Part shown: positions 56,906 through 64,000 of the stretch, piece after piece
Layout: each line of letters starts with the position of its first letter
How positions within the stretch are numbered: position 1 is the first letter of the stretch
Assembly: GCF_016009175.1 (NCBI RefSeq)
Contig: NZ_JADUCM010000010.1
Location: 102,421-166,420 of the forward strand
Origin: Pseudomonas alkylphenolica
GTDB taxonomy: Bacteria > Pseudomonadota > Gammaproteobacteria > Pseudomonadales > Pseudomonadaceae
Direction: 5' to 3'
Length of the DNA stretch: 64,000 nt
The notes under the pieces: generated by a model
Databases searched by the model: none
Told to the model about the DNA's origin: nothing
What the model saw: the letters and a program-made list of their open reading frames with translations, nothing else
Program-made: the position numbers and the translations under genes

Positions 56906-57865
56906 GTGAATAGTCTTTACAAACTGCTTGTGCAGCGCCTGGCCCTGGGCCTGTTGTCGCTGTTTGCGGTGGCGGTGATCATCTTTCTGGCCGTGGGCAT
57001 GCTGCCTGGCGACGTCGCCGAGGCCATGCTCGGCCAGGCTGCCACGCCCGAAACCGTTGCCGCACTGCGTGCCCAACTGGGCCTGGATGTACCGGCACTG
57101 ACCCGCTTCGGCCAATGGGCCTGGCACCTGCTGCACGGTGATCTCGGCGTGTCGCTGGCCAACCAGCGGCCGATTGCCGAACTGATCGCCAGCCGCCTGG
57201 CCAACACCTTCAGCCTGGCGTTGCTGGCGGCACTGGTCTCGGTACCGGTGGCGCTGTTGCTGGGCATGCTCGCGGCGCTGTACCGCAACAGCTGGTTCGA
57301 CCGCCTGCTCAATACCAGCGCCTTGAGTGCGGTGTCGTTCCCCGAATTCTTTGTCGCCTACATCCTGATCCTGGTGTTCGCGGTGAAGCTCAACTGGTTG
57401 CCAAGCATCTCCAACCTGGCCCCGGGAGCCGGCTTTGGCGAAGTGCTGGAGCGTTCACTGTTGCCGGTGCTGACCCTGAGCCTGGTGGTGATCGCGCAGA
57501 TGATGCGCATGACCCGTGCAGCGCTGATCAACCTGCTGGCCAGCCCCTACATCGAAATGGCCCGGCTCAAGGGCATCAGTCCGGCACGGATCATCTTCCG
57601 CCATGCCTTGCCCAATGCCCTGGCACCGATCATCAACGTCGTGGCGCTGAACCTGGCTTACCTGGTGGTGGGTGTGGTGGTGGTCGAGGTGGTGTTCGTG
57701 TACCCGGGGCTCGGCCAGTTGCTGGTCGACTCGGTGGCCAAGCGTGACATCCCGGTGGTGCAGGCCTGCAGTCTGATCTTCGCCGCCACCTACATCCTGC
57801 TCAATACCACGGCCGATGTGCTGTCGATTGCCAGCAACCCACGCCTGATGCATCCGAAGGGGTAA
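56906..57865 (+). CDS. ABC permease, DppB-type
   Basis: A 319-residue inner-membrane permease with about six helices. The start is GTG, preceded by GAGGAG. The DppB-type N-terminal helix (LVQRLALGLLSLFAVAVIIF), the G-D-L-G-x-S motif (HGDLGVSLANQRPIAELI) and the ATPase-contact loop ARLKGISPARIIFRHALPNA are all present. It pairs with the next permease to form the channel of a peptide-type importer. It is 52 bp after the binding-protein gene. Confidence 0.92.
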   Translation: MNSLYKLLVQRLALGLLSLFAVAVIIFLAVGMLPGDVAEAMLGQAATPETVAALRAQLGLDVPALTRFGQWAWHLLHGDLGVSLANQRPIAELIASRLANTFSLALLAALVSVPVALLLGMLAALYRNSWFDRLLNTSALSAVSFPEFFVAYILILVFAVKLNWLPSISNLAPGAGFGEVLERSLLPVLTLSLVVIAQMMRMTRAALINLLASPYIEMARLKGISPARIIFRHALPNALAPIINVVALNLAYLVVGVVVVEVVFVYPGLGQLLVDSVAKRDIPVVQACSLIFAATYILLNTTADVLSIASNPRLMHPKG

Positions 57866-57868
57866 GCC

Positions 57869-58696
57869 ATGAGCCTGTTCAAGCAACTGCTGCGCGCACC
57901 GCTGAGTGCCAAGTTCGGCCTGGCGGTGATTGTCCTGTACGTGCTGGTGGCGCTGTTTGCGCCGGTGCTGGCGCCCTATGGCGAGACCCAGGTGGTCGGC
58001 GAGGGTTTCGCACCGTGGGGCAGCGAGTTCCTGCTGGGTACCGATAACCTTGGGCGCGACATGTTCAGTCGCCTGGTCTATGGCGCCCGCAACACCCTGG
58101 GCATCGCCTTTCTGACGACTGCTCTGGCCTTTGCCTTGGGCGGCTTTTGCGGGCTGGTAGCGGCGATCAAGGGTGGCTGGGTCGACCAGGGGCTGTCGCG
58201 GGTGGTGGACGTTCTCATGGCCATCCCGCAGCTGATCTTTGCCTTGCTGATCCTCAGCGTGGTCGGCACCACCGCCACCTCGCTGGTGCTGGTGATTGCC
58301 CTGCTGGACGCCACGCGGGTGTTTCGCCTGTCGCGGGCAGTGGCCATGACCGTGGTGGTCCAGGACTTTGTCGAAGCGGCGCGGCTGCGTGGCGAAGGGC
58401 TGTGGTGGCTGGTCAGCCGTGAAGTGTTGCCCAATGCCGCGGCCCCGTTGATTGCCGAGTTCGGCTTGCGCTTCTGCTTTGTCTTCCTGTTCATCAGTGC
58501 GCTGTCGTTCCTGGGCCTGGGTATCCAGCCGCCAACCGCCGACTGGGGCAGCATGGTGCGCGACAACGCGGTGCTGATCACCTTCGGTGATATCAGCCCA
58601 TTGTTGCCGGCCCTGGCCGTGGCCCTGATCACTGTCAGCGTCAATTTCGTCGTGGACTGGGTGCTGCACGCATCCAGCGGCCTCAAGGAGTGCTGA
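57869..58696 (+). CDS. ABC permease, DppC-type
   Basis: A 275-residue inner-membrane permease of the DppC type, starting 3 bp after the DppB-type gene. The motif GTDNLGRDMFSRLVYGARNT and the EAA loop EAARLRGEGLWWLVSREVLP are typical. It forms the translocation channel with the DppB-type partner. The EAA loop is less regular than in DppC of E. coli, lacking the usual AAxxxGxS, but the family is clear. Confidence 0.92.
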   Translation: MSLFKQLLRAPLSAKFGLAVIVLYVLVALFAPVLAPYGETQVVGEGFAPWGSEFLLGTDNLGRDMFSRLVYGARNTLGIAFLTTALAFALGGFCGLVAAIKGGWVDQGLSRVVDVLMAIPQLIFALLILSVVGTTATSLVLVIALLDATRVFRLSRAVAMTVVVQDFVEAARLRGEGLWWLVSREVLPNAAAPLIAEFGLRFCFVFLFISALSFLGLGIQPPTADWGSMVRDNAVLITFGDISPLLPALAVALITVSVNFVVDWVLHASSGLKEC

Positions 58697-58698
58697 GC

Positions 58699-60345
58699 AT
58701 GACCCAAGTGAACATTCAAAAGCCGCTGCTGGAAATCCGCGACCTGCGCATCGAAGGTCACTATGAAGACGCCTGGCACCCGTTGCTCAAAGGCATTGAC
58801 CTGACCCTGCAACGCGGTGAGGTGCTGGGCTTGATCGGCGAGTCGGGGGCGGGCAAGTCGACGCTGGGCCTGGCATCGATGGGTTATGTCCGCGACGGCT
58901 GCCGGATCACCGGCGGTTCGGTGCGCTTTGACGGCATGGAGCTGGTCGGCGCCCGTGCCGAAGCCTTGCGCAAGCTGCGCGGCCTGCGTATCGCCTATGT
59001 GGCGCAAAGCGCGGCGGCCTCGTTCAACCCGGCTCACCGGCTGATCGACCAGCATGTCGAAACCGCGGTGAAGAACGGCGGTATCGACCGTGCCCAGGCC
59101 GAAGCCGAAGCGGTAGAGCTGTACCGCGTGCTGCGCTTGCCCAATCCCGAGCAGATCGGCCAGCGCTATCCGCACCAGGTCTCCGGTGGCCAGCTGCAAC
59201 GGGTGATGACGGCGATGGCCATGGCCTGCCACCCGGACCTGATCGTTTTCGACGAACCGACCACGGCGCTGGACGTCACCACCCAGATCGAAGTGCTGGC
59301 GGCGATTCGCGATGCGGTGAAAACCTATGGCAGCGCCGCGTTGTACATCAGCCACGACCTCGCGGTGGTGGCGCAGATGGCCGACCGCATCATGGTCTTG
59401 CGCCACGGCAAGCTGGTGGAGGAGGCCGACACCCGCAGCATGCTCGATGCACCGCAGCAGGAATACACCAGATCGCTGTGGGCGGTGCGCAGTTTCCGCA
59501 CCGAACCGAAAACCTGTGCCGCGCAGCAACGGCCCTTGCTGGAGGTCCGTCAGGCGTGCGCCAGTTATGGCCAGCAACCGGTGCTGCATGATGTCTCGCT
59601 CACGCTCCATCGCGGCCAGACTCTGGCGGTGATCGGCGAGTCTGGCAGTGGCAAAAGCTCCACCGCGCGGCTGATCACCGGCCTGCTGCCGCCGACAGCG
59701 GGGCAGGTGCTGTATGACGGCGAAGCCTTGCCGGCCGATTTTCGCCGCCGCAGCAAGGAGCAACTGCGCCGTATCCAGATGATCTACCAGATCCCCGACA
59801 CCGCGCTGAACCCACGCCAGCGCATCGTCGACATCATCGGCCGGCCGCTGACCTTCTACCTCGGGCTCAAGGGCCAGGCCATGCGCAAACGGGTGGCCGA
59901 GCTGCTGGAAATGATCGAGCTGGACCCGGCGGTGTACATGGAGCGCCAGCCGCGGGAACTGTCCGGCGGGCAGAAGCAGCGCATCTGCATTGCCCGAGCA
60001 CTGGCCGCAGAGCCTCAGTTGATCATCTGCGACGAGGTCACCTCGGCGCTGGACCAACTGGTGGCCGAGGGCGTGCTCAAGTTGCTCAACCGCATCCAGC
60101 AGCAACTGGGGGTGGCCTACCTGTTCATTACCCACGATGTGGCCACGGTGCGTGCCATCGCCGACCAGGTGCTGGTGATGCAACGCGGACGCGTGGTGGA
60201 TCACGGCAGCCGCGATGCCATCTTCAGCCCGCCGTACCGCGACTACACCGGGCTGCTGTTCTCGTCCGAGCCGGAAATGGACCCGGACTGGCTCAATCGC
60301 CTGCTGGCCAGCCGCGCAGCACCTTCTACATTGCAACCTGTTTAA
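58699..60345 (+). CDS. Double ABC ATPase (DppD-DppF fusion type)
   Basis: A 548-residue ATPase with two complete nucleotide-binding domains in one chain. First half: Walker [10 protein letters not shown], signature SGGQ, Walker B LIVFDEPT (about residues 1-265). Second half: Walker [10 protein letters not shown], signature SGGQ, Walker B LIICDEVT. It powers import through the two permeases. Start at 58699 with AAGGAG eight bases upstream, rather than a GTG nine bases earlier that overlaps the previous gene. Fused ATPases of this type are common for peptide, glutathione and opine importers. Confidence 0.92.
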   Translation: MTQVNIQKPLLEIRDLRIEGHYEDAWHPLLKGIDLTLQRGEVLGLIGESGAGKSTLGLASMGYVRDGCRITGGSVRFDGMELVGARAEALRKLRGLRIAYVAQSAAASFNPAHRLIDQHVETAVKNGGIDRAQAEAEAVELYRVLRLPNPEQIGQRYPHQVSGGQLQRVMTAMAMACHPDLIVFDEPTTALDVTTQIEVLAAIRDAVKTYGSAALYISHDLAVVAQMADRIMVLRHGKLVEEADTRSMLDAPQQEYTRSLWAVRSFRTEPKTCAAQQRPLLEVRQACASYGQQPVLHDVSLTLHRGQTLAVIGESGSGKSSTARLITGLLPPTAGQVLYDGEALPADFRRRSKEQLRRIQMIYQIPDTALNPRQRIVDIIGRPLTFYLGLKGQAMRKRVAELLEMIELDPAVYMERQPRELSGGQKQRICIARALAAEPQLIICDEVTSALDQLVAEGVLKLLNRIQQQLGVAYLFITHDVATVRAIADQVLVMQRGRVVDHGSRDAIFSPPYRDYTGLLFSSEPEMDPDWLNRLLASRAAPSTLQPV

Positions 60346-60356
60346 GGAAATTCCTG

Positions 60357-61058
60357 ATGAATGTCTTGATCGTTCACGCTCATCCCGAGCCGCAATCCTT
60401 TACCGCCGCCTTGCGTGACACCGCCGTGGAGACCTTCCAGGCGCAAGGGCATCAGGTACAGGTCAGTGACCTGTATGCGATGAACTGGAACCCGGTGGCC
60501 AGTGCCGACGATTTTGCCACCCGGGAGAACCCCGAGTACCTGGTGTATGCCCTGGAGCAGCGCCTGGGCGTCAAGAGCGGCTCGATTGCCGCCGATATCC
60601 AGGCCGAGCTGGACAAGCTGCTGTGGGCCGACCTGGTGGTGCTCAACTTCCCGATCTTCTGGTTCTCGGCGCCGGCCATCCTCAAGGGCTGGATCGACCG
60701 GGTGCTGGTGTCGGGCGTCTGTTATGGCGGCAAGCGCTTCTATGACCAGGGCGGGCTGGCCGGCAAGAAGGCCCTGGTGACCGTGACCCTCGGCGGGCGT
60801 GAGCACATGTTTGGTGAAGGGGCGATTCACGGGCCGCTGGAAGACATGCTGCGCCCGATTCTGCGTGGCACGCTGGCGTATGTCGGCTTTGATGTACTGG
60901 CGCCGTTTGTGGCGTGGCATGTGCCGTATATCAGTGACGAGGCGCGCAAAGACTTCCTGCGCAGTTATCAGCAGCGCCTGCAGCACCTGTCGGATGACCA
61001 GCCGCTGGCGTTTCCTCGCTTGTCGCAGTTCGACGAGGCGTTGTACCCCTTGGCTTGA
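60357..61058 (+). CDS. NAD(P)H dehydrogenase (quinone)-type flavodoxin-fold reductase
   Basis: A 233-residue flavodoxin-fold oxidoreductase of the NQO1/KefF/MdaB group. The start MNVLIVHAHPEPQSFTAALR is the FMN/FAD phosphate loop signature; FPIFWFSAPAILKGWIDRVL is the second conserved block; TVTLGGREHMFGEG the third. Such enzymes reduce quinones or azo compounds with NAD(P)H. It lies 11 bp after the ABC ATPase with AAGGAA upstream and is the last gene of the operon, so it may act on the imported molecule, an uncommon companion for a peptide importer. Confidence 0.9.
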   Translation: MNVLIVHAHPEPQSFTAALRDTAVETFQAQGHQVQVSDLYAMNWNPVASADDFATRENPEYLVYALEQRLGVKSGSIAADIQAELDKLLWADLVVLNFPIFWFSAPAILKGWIDRVLVSGVCYGGKRFYDQGGLAGKKALVTVTLGGREHMFGEGAIHGPLEDMLRPILRGTLAYVGFDVLAPFVAWHVPYISDEARKDFLRSYQQRLQHLSDDQPLAFPRLSQFDEALYPLA

Positions 61059-61129
61059 CCACACCGCCGTCCTGTACGCCGCGGTGTGTCGGCTGTACCG
61101 CGTTACCGTTGGGATTGCCTTGTGTATCC

Positions 61130-61217
61130 GTAGGAGCCAGGCTTGCCGGCGAACCAGGCGCCGCGGTGTACCTGTTGCACCGCGTTATCGTTCTTCGCGG
61201 GCAAGCCTCGCTCCTAC
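61130..61217. repeat. REPIN, 88-bp copy C
   Basis: Third 88-bp copy in the window, same direction as that at 47235 (GTAGGAGCCAGGCTTGCCGG to CTCGCTCCTAC), differing at a few positions in the inner loop. It lies in the 259-bp gap between the reductase gene and the PotF-like gene, in which nothing else was seen apart from a ribosome-binding site at the far end. Confidence 0.88.
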
Positions 61218-61317
61218 AGAAGGAAGACCTACCCATTCGGGTTATGGTCGCGGCGCGCGAATGCTCAGATAGTAACCCCATCGGCTCATCCCGAGCAGTC
61301 ACACGACGGAGTTGCTA

Positions 61318-62421
61318 ATGCGCAAGGCAATGAAGGTGATGTGCGGTATGTTGCTGGCGTCTTCGGCCATGGTCACCCTGGCCGCTGAAGTGGACGCCAG
61401 CAACACACTCAGGCTGTACAACTGGACGGACTACATCGGCGAAACCACGCTGGCCGATTTCGAGAAGGCCACCGGCATCAAGGTGATCTACGACACCTTC
61501 GATGGCTACGAAACCGTGCAGACCAAATTGCTGACCGGCCGCTCCGGCTACGACCTGGTCATGCTCAACGCCTCCCTGGCGCCACCGTTGATCAAGGCCG
61601 GCGTTTTTCAGGCCCTCGACAAACAACAGCTGCCCAGCTGGCACAACCTCGATACCCAGGTGGTGCAGGCCCTGCAAGGCTACGACCCGGGCCTGACCTA
61701 TTCGGCGCCCTACACCTGGGGCAGCAACGGCGTGACCTACAACGTCGACAAGATCAAGGCGCGCATGCCCGATGCCCCGATCGGCTCGCTGGCGATGCTG
61801 TTCGACCCGAAAATCGTCTCGCGTTTCGCCGACTGCGGCGTCACCCTGATGGACGCACCCACGGAGGTGATCCCGCTCGCGCTCAAATACCTCGGCAAAG
61901 CCCCGCGCAGCGCCGCCCCGGCCGACCTCAAGGCTGCCGAAAAACTGCTGCTGGACATCCGCCCCTATATCAAGAAATTCGACTCGGTGAACTACCTCAC
62001 CAGCCTGCCCAATGGCGATGTGTGCATGGCCCTGACCTGGTCGGGCGACTATGCCATCGCCCAGGCCCGCGCCGAGGAAGCGAAGAAAGACATCAAGCTG
62101 TCGTTCTTCATCCCCAAAGAGGGTTCGCTGATCTGGTTCGACAACCTTTACCTGCCCAAAGACGCCCCGCACAGCGCCAATGCCCACCGCTTTATCGAGT
62201 TCCTGCTGCAGCCGCAGACCATGGCGCAGGTGACCAACTACATCCGCTACGCCAACAGCAATGCCGCGGCCACCACCCTGGTGCAGGCGGACATCCGCAA
62301 CGACCCGGCGATCTACCCCGACGACGCCACCCGGGAACGCCTGTTTGCCCAGAAAACCCAGGATGCGCGTGACATGCGCGCCATCACCCGGGTCTGGAGC
62401 ACGGTCAAGACCGGTCTCTGA
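61318..62421 (+). CDS. Polyamine ABC substrate-binding protein, PotF/SpuD-like
   Basis: A 367-residue periplasmic binding protein with signal peptide (about 1-22, MVTLAAE). The mature start LRLYNWTDYIGETTLADFEK and GYDLVMLNASLAPPLIKAGV, APYTWGSNGVTYN are typical of PotF and SpuD, which bind putrescine. The start at 61318 has GGAG eight bases upstream; a TTG two codons earlier was not used. No permease genes follow, only an aminotransferase 33 bp downstream, so transport genes must be elsewhere. Pseudomonas genomes often have such PotF-SpuC-like pairs. Confidence 0.88.
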   Translation: MRKAMKVMCGMLLASSAMVTLAAEVDASNTLRLYNWTDYIGETTLADFEKATGIKVIYDTFDGYETVQTKLLTGRSGYDLVMLNASLAPPLIKAGVFQALDKQQLPSWHNLDTQVVQALQGYDPGLTYSAPYTWGSNGVTYNVDKIKARMPDAPIGSLAMLFDPKIVSRFADCGVTLMDAPTEVIPLALKYLGKAPRSAAPADLKAAEKLLLDIRPYIKKFDSVNYLTSLPNGDVCMALTWSGDYAIAQARAEEAKKDIKLSFFIPKEGSLIWFDNLYLPKDAPHSANAHRFIEFLLQPQTMAQVTNYIRYANSNAAATTLVQADIRNDPAIYPDDATRERLFAQKTQDARDMRAITRVWSTVKTGL

Positions 62422-62454
62422 AACCTTCCTTTTCCCTTCGCCAAGGAACTGACC

Positions 62455-63873
62455 ATGGCTACGTCAAACAATGCGTTCGCAACACCGCTTGCCCATGACC
62501 CGCTGGTGGAAGCCGACAAGGCCCACTACATGCACGGCTATCACATGTTCGACGAGCACCGCGAACAGGGTGCTCTGAACATCGTTGCCGGTGAGGGCGC
62601 CTACATCCGCGACACCGACGGCAACCGCTTCCTCGATGCCGTGGGTGGCATGTGGTGCACCAACATCGGCCTGGGGCGTGAGGAAATGGCCCTGGCGATT
62701 GCCGACCAGGTTCGCCAGCTGGCGTACTCCAACCCGTTCTCGGACATGGCCAACAACGTCGCCATCGAACTCTGCGAAAAGCTCGCGCAACTGGCCCCGG
62801 GCGACCTTGATCACGTGTTCCTCACCACCGGGGGTTCCACCGCGGTCGATACTGCCTACCGCCTGATCCAGTACTACCAGAACTGCCGCGACAAGCCGCA
62901 CAAGAAGCACATCATTGCCCGCTACAACGCCTATCACGGCTCCACCACCCTGACCATGTCAATCGGCAACAAGGCCGCCGACCGCGTGCCGGAGTTCGAC
63001 TACGCGCATCCGTTGATCCACCACGTGTCCAACCCTAACCCGTACCGGGCGCCGGATGGCATGGACGAGGCGCAGTTCCTCGAGTTTCTGGTCGCCGAGT
63101 TCGAAGACAAGATCCTCTCGCTGGGTGCAGACAATGTCGCCGCCTTCTTTGCCGAGCCGATCATGGGCTCGGGCGGGGTGATCATCCCGCCCAAGGGCTA
63201 TTTCCTGCGCATGTGGCAGGTGTGCCAGACCTACGACATCCTCTTTGTAGCGGATGAAGTGGTGACGTCCTTCGGACGCCTGGGCACCTTCTTTGCCAGT
63301 GAAGAACTGTTCGGTGTGCAGCCCGACATCATCACCACCGCCAAGGGGCTGACGTCGGCGTACCTGCCGCTGGGCGCCTGCATATTTTCCGATCGTATCT
63401 GGAAGGTGATCGCCGAGCCGGGCAAGGGCCGTTGCTTTACCCATGGCTTTACCTATAGCGGGCACCCGGTGTGCTGCACCGCGGCGTTGAAGAACATCGA
63501 GATCATCGAGCGCGAGCAACTGCTCGATCACGTCAAGGACGTTGGCGGTTACCTTGAGCAGCGCCTGCAAAGCCTGCGTGAACTGCCGCTGGTGGGGGAT
63601 GTGCGTTGCATGAAGCTGATGGCCTGCGTCGAGTTTGTCGCCGACAAGGCCAGCAAGGCGTTGTTTGCCGATGCGGTGAACATCGGTGAACGCATCCATC
63701 GTCGGGCCCAGGCCAAAGGCTTGCTGGTACGGCCGATCATGCACTTGAACGTGATGTCGCCGCCGCTGATCATCACCCATGCCCAGGTGGACGAGATTGT
63801 CGAGATCTTGCGCCAGTGCATCCTCGACACCGCTGCCGAGCTGCGCAAAGAAGGGCTGTACAGCGGCAGCTAA
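62455..63873 (+). CDS. Class III omega-aminotransferase, polyamine type (SpuC-like)
   Basis: A 472-residue pyridoxal-phosphate aminotransferase, class III. Seen: SGG-like cofactor loop (TTGGSTAVDTAYRLIQYY), VADEVVTSFGRLG with the ring-stacking Asp, and Lys297 (TTAKGLTSAYLPLGA) which binds the cofactor. Relatives include putrescine/cadaverine:pyruvate transaminase SpuC and beta-alanine or taurine transaminases. Placed 33 bp after a PotF-like gene, a polyamine or diamine donor is likely. Its C-terminal end (LRKEGLYSGS) is intact and lies about 130 bp before the degraded end of the window. Confidence 0.88.
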   Translation: MATSNNAFATPLAHDPLVEADKAHYMHGYHMFDEHREQGALNIVAGEGAYIRDTDGNRFLDAVGGMWCTNIGLGREEMALAIADQVRQLAYSNPFSDMANNVAIELCEKLAQLAPGDLDHVFLTTGGSTAVDTAYRLIQYYQNCRDKPHKKHIIARYNAYHGSTTLTMSIGNKAADRVPEFDYAHPLIHHVSNPNPYRAPDGMDEAQFLEFLVAEFEDKILSLGADNVAAFFAEPIMGSGGVIIPPKGYFLRMWQVCQTYDILFVADEVVTSFGRLGTFFASEELFGVQPDIITTAKGLTSAYLPLGACIFSDRIWKVIAEPGKGRCFTHGFTYSGHPVCCTAALKNIEIIEREQLLDHVKDVGGYLEQRLQSLRELPLVGDVRCMKLMACVEFVADKASKALFADAVNIGERIHRRAQAKGLLVRPIMHLNVMSPPLIITHAQVDEIVEILRQCILDTAAELRKEGLYSGS

Positions 63874-63888
63874 GGCATAGGTTGCCGG

Positions 63889-64000
63889 CGCCCCCGCCCC
63901 CCCCCCCGCCCAGCAAGGAAGAGCGAGGGCGGGGCGATGGGCTAAAACACCGGGCGTGACAAAAACACCCCACCAAACGCGGGGGGGGGGGGGGGGTTGG
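63889..64000. other. Low-complexity end, likely sequencing/assembly artefact
   Basis: A run of 11 C (63897-63907) near the start and 16 G (63981-63996) near the end bracket a stretch without coding potential. Such homopolymer runs, especially terminal G-runs, are typical of unreliable contig ends. No gene, repeat or terminator should be read from it. Confidence 0.7.

Noticed and set aside
58078..60336. A 752-codon minus-strand frame opposite the ABC ATPase
   Set aside because: Shadow of the double ATPase gene, whose Walker and signature motifs are complete.

Overview
The window is typical Pseudomonas chromosome, most like the P. putida/P. fluorescens side of the genus. The support is GC-rich coding (impression, not computed), recognisable Pseudomonas gene orders (the aruRS/aruIH arginine transaminase locus; the serine deaminase/transporter pair), Pseudomonas-type REP/REPIN repeats and an exact match to the GntR operator published for P. 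aeruginosa. No rRNA, tRNA, CRISPR array, prophage or transposase was seen. The last ~110 bases carry long C and G homopolymer runs and look like a poor-quality contig end.

Layout. 1-2.6 kb: a gluconate-type LacI repressor (gntR) with its operator, and a soluble two-PAS chemoreceptor like BdlA. 2.6-6.5 kb: a BvgS/EvgS/RocS1-like hybrid kinase and its LuxR-type response regulator. 6.8-21.2 kb: the most interesting region. A minus-strand operon encodes two paralogous secreted 'WYQD' proteins (one with added Ig/cadherin-like repeats), a CsgB-like and a very long CsgA-like curlin. It diverges from a plus-strand set: sensor kinase, secreted multicopper oxidase, SCO-cytochrome c fusion, second paralogous sensor kinase, and an NtrC-type sigma54 activator. 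Well-formed -24/-12 sigma54 promoters lie before both the curlin operon and the oxidase gene, so the activator in the cluster probably drives both. The two kinases plus one NtrC regulator and the oxidase resemble MnxS1/MnxS2/MnxR and McoA, described for Mn(II) oxidation in P. putida GB-1. I infer a coordinated programme pairing a metal-oxidising enzyme with an amyloid/Ig-repeat surface matrix.

21-31 kb: an unrecognised conserved-looking protein, a VOC-fold protein, a GapN-type aldehyde dehydrogenase with a perfect Cra/FruR-type operator, a CHASE-GGDEF-EAL c-di-GMP enzyme, and a 1269-residue DUF6543-like/LRR protein that may be an effector or toxin. 31-35.5 kb: L-serine use (LysR regulator, sdaA, serine transporter) and an OsmC protein. 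35.5-41.7 kb: an uncharacterised catabolic module (Fe-S flavoenzyme, XRE-cupin regulator, enoyl-CoA hydratase, diverging from an orphan PotD-like binding protein and a class II aldolase, then a TetR regulator).

41.8-54.6 kb: arginine transaminase pathway: aruR, a periplasmic binding protein, aruS, a short Arg-rich leader ORF, an amino-acid permease, then enoyl-CoA hydratase, acyl-CoA dehydrogenase, NDP-forming acyl-CoA synthetase, aruI (2-ketoarginine decarboxylase) and aruH (arginine:pyruvate transaminase). 54.6-61.1 kb: an Rrf2 regulator divergent from a Tat-exported family-5 peptide-type ABC importer with an NAD(P)H:quinone-type reductase at its end. 61.3-63.9 kb: a PotF-like polyamine binding protein and a class III polyamine-type aminotransferase.
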